From Rhizobiaceae bacterium (lineage in GTDB: Bacteria; Pseudomonadota; Alphaproteobacteria; Rhizobiales; Rhizobiaceae), in contig JACMIV010000335.1 in the NCBI GenBank assembly GCA_014380965.1, forward strand, positions 1 to 5,705: a stretch of 5,705 nt of DNA, given 5' to 3'. The translations under genes and the position numbers were made by a program. Positions 1-4,951 of the stretch are shown piece after piece (positions within the stretch are counted from its first letter, which is position 1; every line of letters begins with the position of its first letter). The notes under the pieces are model-generated. The model saw nothing but the letters and a program-made list of their open reading frames with translations, was not told the DNA's origin and ran no database searches.

Positions 1-1127
1 AGGGCCGCCAGACCCGCGTGTCCGGAACGCGCCTTCCGATCGACGAGGTCCACGAGGTTTTCGAGACGCGGCCCAATCATTTCGCCGCGATCGAGACGGC
101 GGCGGAAGCCTTTCACGTCAAGCTCTCTCCCGGCGACGATCTGATGGGTGCGCTGAAATCCTATCTCCGCAGGGAGCACGAGGTTTCCGTCCGTATCCTC
201 CCCGTCCAGACCATGCCCAACTGGCGCCGCCGCTTCGATCGCCATTCGCGCCGGCTTTTCCTGTCCGAGCGCCTCGCTTCCACGGACCGGCTCCGCGAGG
301 TCGCGATGGAGGCGGTTCTCCTTGAATTCGGCCCCGTCATCGCCGCCGAGAGCGCGACGTTCACCTTCGCGAGCGACGAGGCGCGGCGTCTCGCCCGCTA
401 CGAACTCGTCCGCTACGCGGCGCTCGCGCTCATGATGCCCTATGCCGCCTTCCAGGCCGCCGCGGAGCGCTCGGCCTACGACGTCGACGTTTTGCGCGGC
501 CGCTTCCAGGTCTCGTTCGAGCAGGTTGCGAACCGGCTGACGACGCTGCAGCGCCAAGGCGCGCCGGGCATCCCCTTCTTCATGCTGGAGGTCGACAATG
601 CGGGCAACCGCTTCCGCCGCTCGGGCGCGCGCGGCTTTCCGATCCAGCGCTTCGGCGGCGCCTGCCCCAAGCTCGGTCTGCACGCGGCCTTCGCCCAGCC
701 TGGACAGATCCTCGTCGAGACCGTCGAAATGCCGGACGGAGCCGAGTTCCTCACCGTCGCGCGCACGCTCGAAGGGTTGACCGCCGGCTTCGAGGAGCGC
801 CCCCGCCGCACCGCCGTCCTCATCGGCTGCGACGTCGGCTACGCCAAGGACACCGTCTACGGCCGCGCCCTCGGCGACCGGCGCCCCCCCCACCAAGGTC
901 GGTTCCGCCTGCCGCCTCTGCGAGCGCCAAGCCTGCCTCGCCAGAGCCGAACCGCCGCTGACCCGCCCCCTCGGCCTCGACGAGATGGTGACTGGATTGA
1001 GCGCCTTCGATTTTCAGTAGGGCGGGGCACCCCGCGTCTCCCGCAAGCTGGAGAAGAAGACCGCCTCGACCCGTTTCAGGTTGCCTCCGTCCCGTCCCTG
1101 CCTCATATCCCGCGCCGACAGACTTGA
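1..1127 (+). CDS. ScfR-type (short-chain fatty-acyl) XRE-family transcriptional regulator, 5'-truncated by the window and frameshifted near its C-terminus
   Basis: This is the C-terminal part of an XRE-family regulator with an IrrE-like central region and a DUF2083-type C-terminal domain. Characterised relatives (RamB, PrpR, PccR) control acetate, propionate or acyl-CoA metabolism. The reading frame is open from base 3 with no start needed in the window; the GTG at 18 is internal, because family-like sequence (LPIDEV, then RRPNHF-like RPNHF) runs across it, and the helix-turn-helix lies upstream. Family landmarks are MPNWRRRFDRHSRRLF (about 213-260), REVAMEA (294-314), LMMPYAAF (430-453), NAGNRFRRSGARGFP (597-641) and AFAQPGQILVE (about 688-720). 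The site where ImmA/IrrE peptidases carry HExxH reads REVAMEA, so peptidase activity is unlikely. After the 8-C run at 884-891 the frame leaves the family sequence and adds 78 arginine/proline-rich residues, ending at 1127. The expected tail is encoded at 892-1020 in another frame. The family call is firm; whether the product is functional is open. Confidence 0.88.
   Translation, partial: GRQTRVSGTRLPIDEVHEVFETRPNHFAAIETAAEAFHVKLSPGDDLMGALKSYLRREHEVSVRILPVQTMPNWRRRFDRHSRRLFLSERLASTDRLREVAMEAVLLEFGPVIAAESATFTFASDEARRLARYELVRYAALALMMPYAAFQAAAERSAYDVDVLRGRFQVSFEQVANRLTTLQRQGAPGIPFFMLEVDNAGNRFRRSGARGFPIQRFGGACPKLGLHAAFAQPGQILVETVEMPDGAEFLTVARTLEGLTAGFEERPRRTAVLIGCDVGYAKDTVYGRALGDRRPPHQGRFRLPPLRAPSLPRQSRTAADPPPRPRRDGDWIERLRFSVGRGTPRLPQAGEEDRLDPFQVASVPSLPHIPRRQT
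884..891 (+). other. C8 homopolymer, site of frameshift in the regulator gene
   Basis: Eight consecutive C residues sit in the variable linker between the YGRALG segment and the cysteine-rich tail. Upstream codons begin at positions divisible by three; the conserved tail begins at 892, one base out of phase. Removing one C restores one continuous family-like protein, reading GDRRPP then TKVGSACRLCER. This is either a sequencing error, a true mutation, or a slippage site that switches the frame. The sequence cannot tell these apart. Confidence 0.85.
892..1020 (+). pseudogene. Displaced C-terminal coding segment of the ScfR-type regulator (cysteine cluster)
   Basis: Read one frame over from the upstream part, this stretch encodes 42 residues starting TKVGSACRLCER and ending TGLSAFDFQ at a TAG (1018-1020). 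It holds a C-x2-C-x5-C cluster followed by RAEPPLTRPLGLDEMVTG, which I recognise as the normal ending of this regulator family. The cysteines are likely ligands of a metal or iron-sulfur centre; I recall an iron-sulfur cluster in the relative PrpR, but did not check that the ligands correspond. A GC-rich hairpin starts two bases after this TAG, which also suggests that 1020 is the ancestral gene end. With one C fewer in the preceding tract, this would be the true C-terminus. Confidence 0.82.
1022..1035 (+). terminator. GC-rich hairpin just after the restored regulator stop (possible weak terminator)
   Basis: GCGGGG-CA-CCCCGC is a perfect 6-bp inverted repeat with a 2-base centre; it would fold as a 5-bp stem with a 4-base loop. 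It begins two bases after the TAG at 1018-1020. No T-tract follows, so an intrinsic terminator is uncertain; it could equally be a 3'-end stabiliser. Confidence 0.35.
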
Positions 1128-1140
1128 AGGATAGCATACC

Positions 1141-1932
1141 ATGGACCAGCGCGTTCAGCAGAAGCAGAAGACGCAGGGGCTCGAGGATACGATGAGCCGC
1201 GACAGCTTTGTCGCCAAGGCCGTCCAGAAGCTGGTCGACGGGGCCGAGAAGCTGAACCTCAAGCACTCGCCCGTCGGAAATCCGCCGGTCTATCCGACCG
1301 ACGACTTCCCCTGGGCGCGCGAGGTCGAGGCCGAATGGCGGCTGATCCGCGCGGAATTGGACAAGGTGCTCGTTCGCAAAGGCGATCTGCCGGCGTTTCA
1401 CGAAATCTCGCAGGAGGTCCGCTCGATCTCCTCCGACCAGAACTGGAAGACCTTCTTCCTCTGCGGCTACGGAATTACATCCGACGAGGCGATCGCGCAG
1501 TGTCCCGAGACCTGGCGCATCCTCCAGAAGATTCCGGGCCTCAAGTCCGCGATGTTCTCGATCTTCGAGCCCGGCAAGCACTTGCCGCCGCATCGCGGGC
1601 CCTACAATGGCGTCCTGCGTTTCCATCTCGGGCTGCTCGTTCCGAACCAGCCGGACAAGATCGGCATTCGCGTCGACAAGGAAGTCTGCCATTGGGAGGA
1701 GGGCAAGGCTCTCATCTTCGACGACGCCTACGAGCACGAGGCCTGGAACCACTCCGAGGAGGTCCGGGTCGTCCTCTTCGTCGATTTCGAGAAGCCGCTG
1801 AGCTTCCCGGCGAACCTCACGAACAAGGCGGTCTTGAACCTTGCCGTGTTCACTCCCTTCATCCGCGAGGGCTACAAGGCCCACAAGGCCTGGGAGAAGA
1901 TGTTCTACGGCGAAGGACAAAAGCACCGTTGA
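1141..1932 (+). CDS. Aspartyl/asparaginyl beta-hydroxylase-family Fe(II)/2-oxoglutarate oxygenase
   Basis: This 263-residue protein matches the aspartyl/asparaginyl beta-hydroxylase fold (PF05118 type), which uses Fe(II), O2 and 2-oxoglutarate to hydroxylate its substrate. The core runs from about residue 125 to 220. HRGPYNGVLRFHLGL (151-165) corresponds to the first iron-ligand histidine (H151) and the co-substrate-binding R160 and H162. FDDAYEHEAWN (193-203) supplies the second iron ligand, H199, and R209 in VRVVLFVD would bind the 2-oxoglutarate carboxylate. G153 occupies the usual acidic-ligand position, so this is the two-histidine type seen in human AspH. I see no signal peptide or membrane segment, so it is probably cytoplasmic. 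The family includes LpxO (lipid A) and OlsC/OlsD (ornithine lipid) as well as protein hydroxylases; the substrate cannot be assigned. The ATG at 1141 has a weak GAAGG 10 bases upstream; an in-frame ATG at 1192 with GAGG 5 bases upstream would give MSRDSFVAK and is a serious alternative. Confidence 0.9.
   Translation: MDQRVQQKQKTQGLEDTMSRDSFVAKAVQKLVDGAEKLNLKHSPVGNPPVYPTDDFPWAREVEAEWRLIRAELDKVLVRKGDLPAFHEISQEVRSISSDQNWKTFFLCGYGITSDEAIAQCPETWRILQKIPGLKSAMFSIFEPGKHLPPHRGPYNGVLRFHLGLLVPNQPDKIGIRVDKEVCHWEEGKALIFDDAYEHEAWNHSEEVRVVLFVDFEKPLSFPANLTNKAVLNLAVFTPFIREGYKAHKAWEKMFYGEGQKHR
1913..1917 (+). promoter_or_regulatory. Shine-Dalgarno supporting the TTG start of the acetyltransferase
   Basis: AAGGA lies inside the end of the hydroxylase gene, 11 bases before the TTG at 1929. 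The two in-frame ATGs downstream (1956, 1962) have no comparable site at proper spacing. This favours the TTG as the start and implies translational coupling. Confidence 0.45.
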
Positions 1933-2429
1933 GTGGAGACGGGCACTGGCGCGAGATGCGAATGGACGATGTCGCGTCCGTGTTCTCACTTGCAGAGCGC
2001 GTGCATCCGACGTTTCCCGAGACGATCGCGATCTACCCCGACCGGATGGCGCTCTACCCGATGGGCTGCATCGTCCTCGACGACGGCCAGCATATCGTCG
2101 GCTACGGCCTTGCCTATCCCGCCCGGCTCCACGCGCCGCCGCCGCTCGGCACGGTGCTGGGGGCGCTCTCCGTCGAAGCCGATGCGCTTTACGTTCACGA
2201 CGTCGCCGTCGCGCCCGAATGGAGGGGCCGCGGACAGGCCGACGCCGGGATCGCCCGTCTCCTCGCTTTGCCGGAGGCGTCATGCCTCGCGATGCTCGTG
2301 TCCGTCTACGGCACGTCGCGGTTCTGGACGCGGTTCGGCTTCGTCGACGAGACGACGGCAATCTTGCCTGAAAAGCTTGCCTCCTATGGCGAAGGCGCTC
2401 GCTACATGGTTCGACGCACAGCCGCCTGA
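1929..2429 (+). CDS. GNAT-family N-acetyltransferase
   Basis: This is a single-domain GNAT acetyltransferase (about 166 residues) that would transfer an acetyl group from acetyl-CoA to an amine. Residue numbers use the TTG start. The segment YVHDVAVAPEWRGRGQADAG (88-107) is the beta4-alpha3 core; R99-G-R-G102-Q-A104 fits the acetyl-CoA pyrophosphate-binding R/Q-x-x-G-x-G/A motif. YGTSRFWTRFGF (127-138) matches the typical C-terminal motif in which a residue after the helix ends in F-W-x-x-x-G-F. The N-terminus HWREMRMDDVASVFSLA resembles the first strand and helix. Starting at the ATG at 1956 would cut off this strand, so I prefer the TTG at 1929, whose last two bases overlap the hydroxylase stop (TTGA). 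Substrate is unknown. Coupling to the hydroxylase suggests a shared pathway; proximity to a polyamine transporter allows a polyamine substrate, but nothing in the sequence shows this. Confidence 0.85.
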   Translation: MSGDGHWREMRMDDVASVFSLAERVHPTFPETIAIYPDRMALYPMGCIVLDDGQHIVGYGLAYPARLHAPPPLGTVLGALSVEADALYVHDVAVAPEWRGRGQADAGIARLLALPEASCLAMLVSVYGTSRFWTRFGFVDETTAILPEKLASYGEGARYMVRRTAA

Positions 2430-2443
2430 GGGCCTGCCCTCGG
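2426..2443 (+). terminator. Hairpin spanning the acetyltransferase stop codon (possible weak terminator)
   Basis: CTGAGGG-CCTG-CCCTCGG forms a 7-bp stem (one T-G wobble) with a 4-base loop, and includes the TGA at 2427-2429. No T-run follows. It could end or slow transcription before the pot operon, but without a U-tract the evidence is modest. Confidence 0.3.
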
Positions 2444-2601
2444 TCGCATCGCGCAAAGAGCCGGGCCTCGGGGTGCGAAGGGACTAGGCAGCGCCGGACA
2501 GATGCTGAATAGTGAGGCTCCCTGCCGGTCGACGGGCTCTCCCGACCCGGACAACCCGGCAAAGACGAACGCAACCCTCTCATCCCTTCAGAGGATATTC
2601 C
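2430..2601 (+). promoter_or_regulatory. Intergenic region / leader before potF
   Basis: These 172 bases separate the acetyltransferase gene from potF and are the obvious place for the pot operon promoter. I see no convincing -35/-10 pair and no sigma-54 GG/GC element. A small repeat (ACCCGG at about 2545 and again about ten bases later) and a GTCGAC-centred imperfect palindrome (about 2527-2538) are present but not strong operator candidates. The region ends in a good Shine-Dalgarno sequence for potF. Confidence 0.4.
2590..2594 (+). promoter_or_regulatory. Shine-Dalgarno of potF
   Basis: AGAGG lies 7 bases before the ATG at 2602. It fixes the start there rather than at the farther upstream GTG at 2512, which would bury the signal peptide behind 30 arginine/proline-rich residues. 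Confidence 0.75.
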
Positions 2602-3699
2602 ATGATGAAACAGCGTCTTGCCACGCTCGGCTCCGTCGCCCTCGTGATCGCCTCGACCCTTTCCGCCGCAGCGCAGGAAAAGGTCGTCCGGGTCTACAAC
2701 TGGTCCGACTATATCGACGATTCGATCCTCAAGGACTTCACCGCCGAGACCGGCATCGAGGTCGTCTACGACACCTACGATTCCAATGAGATTCTGGAGA
2801 CCAAGCTGCTGGCGGGCGGCACCGGATACGATGTCGTCGTTCCCTCCGCCGAATTCCTGTCGCGCCAGATCCAGGCCGGCGTCTTCCAGAAACTCGACGC
2901 GTCCAAGCTGACCAACATCGGCAACATGTGGGATGTGGTCCAGACCCGCGTCGCGGCTTACGATCCGGGCAACGAATATTCCGTCACCTATATGTGGGGA
3001 ACGACGGGCATCGGCATCAACGACAAGAAGGTCGCCGAACTTCTGCCCAACGCGCCGACCGATTCCTGGGCGCTGGTCTTCGATCCCGGCAATGCCGAAA
3101 AGCTTGCCGGCTGCGGCATCGACTTCATGGACTCGGCGAACGAGATGATTCCGGCCGCGCTCAACTATCTCGGTCTCGATCCCAACTCGGTGAACACGGA
3201 CGACTTTGCCAAGGCCGAGGAACTGCTGCTCAAGGTCCGGCCGTATGTGCGCAAGTTCCACTCCTCGGAGTACATCAACGGCCTTGCCAACGGCGACATC
3301 TGCGTCGCCATCGGCTATTCCGGCGACGTGTTCCAGGCTCGCGATCGGGCGGCCGAAGCGGGCCAGGGCGTCGAGATCAGTTACCGCATTCCTAAGGAAG
3401 GCGCCCTGATGTGGTTCGACCAGATGGCGATGCCTTCCGACGCGCCGAACGCCGAGAATGCCCTGACTTTCATCAACTACATGATGCGGCCCGAAGTGAT
3501 CGCCAAGGCGACCGATGTCGTCTCCTACGCCAATGGCAACAAGCCGGCTCAGGAGCTGATCTCCAAGGACATCCTCGCCGACAAGGCGATCTATCCGGAC
3601 GAGGCGACGCTTCAGAAGCTCTACACCAAGCTGCCCTACGACGCGAAGACACAGCGGCTCGCGACGCGCGCCTTTACGACCGTCAAGACCGGTCAGTAG
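2602..3699 (+). CDS. potF: PotF-type periplasmic polyamine (putrescine) binding protein
   Basis: This 365-residue protein is the solute receptor of a polyamine ABC importer; it binds putrescine or a relative in the periplasm and hands it to the PotH/PotI permease. The length is close to E. coli PotF (370). Residues 1-24 form a Sec signal peptide (positive MMKQR, a hydrophobic stretch, then SAAA), with cleavage likely before Q25. Ligand-site features seen in E. coli PotF are kept: NWSDY (33-37), E181 in DSANEM, FHSSEYIN (219-226), D242 in the YSGD motif and D273 in WFDQMAMP. The aromatic residue equivalent to E. coli W244 is Tyr here (Y239). The end, ATRAFTTVKTGQ, also matches the family. It is the first gene of the pot operon and is followed by a hairpin before potG. 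An ATG directly after the first (2605) could serve as start with no effect on the mature protein. Family certain; exact polyamine preference inferred. Confidence 0.95.
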   Translation: MMKQRLATLGSVALVIASTLSAAAQEKVVRVYNWSDYIDDSILKDFTAETGIEVVYDTYDSNEILETKLLAGGTGYDVVVPSAEFLSRQIQAGVFQKLDASKLTNIGNMWDVVQTRVAAYDPGNEYSVTYMWGTTGIGINDKKVAELLPNAPTDSWALVFDPGNAEKLAGCGIDFMDSANEMIPAALNYLGLDPNSVNTDDFAKAEELLLKVRPYVRKFHSSEYINGLANGDICVAIGYSGDVFQARDRAAEAGQGVEISYRIPKEGALMWFDQMAMPSDAPNAENALTFINYMMRPEVIAKATDVVSYANGNKPAQELISKDILADKAIYPDEATLQKLYTKLPYDAKTQRLATRAFTTVKTGQ

Positions 3700-3718
3700 G
3701 GGACACTTCGACATCGGC

Positions 3719-3754
3719 CCGGCCGCCGTCCTCCTCATGCGGATCGGCGGCCGG
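3719..3754 (+). repeat. Perfect 10-bp inverted repeat (hairpin) between potF and potG
   Basis: CCGGCCGCCG (3719-3728) and its exact reverse complement CGGCGGCCGG (3745-3754) flank a 16-base loop, 19 bases after the potF stop and 17 before the potG ATG. Every pair is G-C. No T-run follows, so full termination is unlikely. A hairpin here would most plausibly protect the 3' end of potF mRNA or partly attenuate transcription, giving more binding protein than transporter subunits. That role is inference. Confidence 0.7.
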
Positions 3755-3771
3755 ACCTTATCGAGGTCGGC

Positions 3772-4941
3772 ATGGATCAAGGGCGCCCGATGGCAGCGAC
3801 GACGAAATCCCTCGGCAACATCCGCCGTTCCTTCGAACCCTGGAACGACCCGGCCGCCAAACCCCTGATCGAGGTCGACGGCGTCACCAAGCGCTTCGGT
3901 ACCTTCACCGCCGTCGACGATCTGACGCTCGGCATCTACAGCCGGGAGTTCTTCGCGCTTCTCGGGCCCTCCGGTTGCGGTAAGTCGACCTTGCTGCGCA
4001 TGCTTGCCGGCTTCGAGACGCCGACGGAAGGCGACATCCGCCTTGACGGAGCAAGTCTCGTCGGGGTGCCGCCGCACAGGCGGCCCGTGAACATGATGTT
4101 CCAGTCCTACGCGCTCTTCCCGCACATGACGGTCGAGAAGAACATCGCCTTCGGCCTGAAGCAGGACGGGATGGCGTCGTCGGAGATCGCGGACCGGGTC
4201 GCCGAGATGCTGAAGCTCGTGAAGCTGACGCCCTTCGCCAAGCGCAAGCCGCAGCAGCTTTCCGGCGGCCAGCAGCAACGCGTGGCGCTCGCCCGTTCGC
4301 TCGCCAAGCGTCCGAAGGTGCTCCTCCTCGACGAACCGCTCGGCGCTCTCGACAAGAAGCTGCGCGAGGAAACGCAGTTCGAGCTGATGGATCTCCAGCA
4401 GGCGCTCGGCCTGACCTTCGTCGTCGTCACGCACGATCAGGAGGAGGCGATGGTCATGGCCGACCGGATCGCCCTAATGCGCGAGGGGAAGATCGCTCAG
4501 GTCGCAACCCCGGCCGTCATCTACGAGGCGCCTCAGAACCGCTACGTCGCCGATTTCATCGGGCATGTGAACATCCTCGAAGGCCGGATCGAGGGCCGCT
4601 CGAACGGCGCGCTCCGGCTTGCCGCCGCCGGCGGCATCGTCGAGGTCGAGGCGCAGAGCGACCTCAAGGCCGGCGACACGGCCTTCTTCGCGATCCGCCC
4701 GGAAAAGGTGAGGATCGGCCGCCGTGCGCCGGAGGACTTCGCGGTGAATGCGTTGAAGGGCGAGATCTGGGACATCGCGTATTTCGGCGACGTGACGCTC
4801 TTCAACGTCAAGCTGTCGACCGGCGAGATCGTCCGCGCGACGACGATCAACGCGGCCCGCGGCATCGCCGAGCCGCTGACCTGGGAAGACGAGGTCTGGC
4901 TCACCTTCGCGCCGGACGCCGGCATCGTTCTGACGCACTGA
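3772..4941 (+). CDS. potG: PotG-type polyamine ABC transporter ATP-binding protein
   Basis: This 389-residue ATPase powers polyamine uptake as a homodimer on the cytoplasmic face of the PotH/PotI permease. All ABC motifs are intact: Walker A GPSGCGKST (65-73), Q-loop Q111 in MMFQSYALFPHMT, signature LSGGQ (163-167), Walker B VLLLDE (183-188), D-loop GALD (191-194) and H-loop H221 in THDQEEAM. The C-terminal 100 residues or so form a TOBE-type regulatory domain, with FAIRPEKVRIG near residue 310 and EVWLTFAPDAGIVLTH at the end. The order and sequence match PotG rather than PotA, in keeping with the PotF-type receptor upstream. The ATG at 3772 has GAGG 5 bases upstream; a second in-frame ATG at 3790, with AAGGG 6 bases upstream, would shorten the protein by six residues and is equally plausible. 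The potH gene follows after 10 bases. Confidence 0.95.
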   Translation: MDQGRPMAATTKSLGNIRRSFEPWNDPAAKPLIEVDGVTKRFGTFTAVDDLTLGIYSREFFALLGPSGCGKSTLLRMLAGFETPTEGDIRLDGASLVGVPPHRRPVNMMFQSYALFPHMTVEKNIAFGLKQDGMASSEIADRVAEMLKLVKLTPFAKRKPQQLSGGQQQRVALARSLAKRPKVLLLDEPLGALDKKLREETQFELMDLQQALGLTFVVVTHDQEEAMVMADRIALMREGKIAQVATPAVIYEAPQNRYVADFIGHVNILEGRIEGRSNGALRLAAAGGIVEVEAQSDLKAGDTAFFAIRPEKVRIGRRAPEDFAVNALKGEIWDIAYFGDVTLFNVKLSTGEIVRATTINAARGIAEPLTWEDEVWLTFAPDAGIVLTH

Positions 4942-4947
4942 GGAGGA
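4941..4947 (+). promoter_or_regulatory. Strong Shine-Dalgarno of potH overlapping the potG stop
   Basis: AGGAGGA begins on the last base of the potG TGA and sits 4 bases before the potH ATG at 4952. This is the closest match to the anti-SD sequence in the window and marks tight potG-potH coupling. Confidence 0.75.
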
Positions 4948-4951
4948 CGCG

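Noticed and set aside
1081..1109. TTGCCT, 17 bases, CATATC as a sigma-70-like promoter before the hydroxylase gene.
   Set aside because: The -10 half matches only three of six consensus positions; similar matches arise by chance, so it is not listed as a feature.
1335..1928. Upstream extension of the acetyltransferase frame through the hydroxylase gene (364-codon open frame).
   Set aside because: The extension is an arginine-rich shadow of the hydroxylase; GNAT homology begins only around 1947.
2512..2601. GTG at 2512 as the potF start.
   Set aside because: It would add 30 non-conserved residues before the signal peptide, and the ATG at 2602 has a well-spaced Shine-Dalgarno sequence.
2502..2789. 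A possible short upstream ORF starting at ATG 2502 that overlaps the start of potF in another frame (leader-peptide idea).
   Set aside because: It has no Shine-Dalgarno sequence, runs far into potF, and its sequence there is only the out-of-frame potF shadow.
820..4434. A 1204-codon open frame on the minus strand across five genes.
   Set aside because: It lies antisense to well-recognised genes, and its product is rich in R, G, D, V and L without any domain. Long antisense frames are expected when GC-rich genes favour G/C at third positions.
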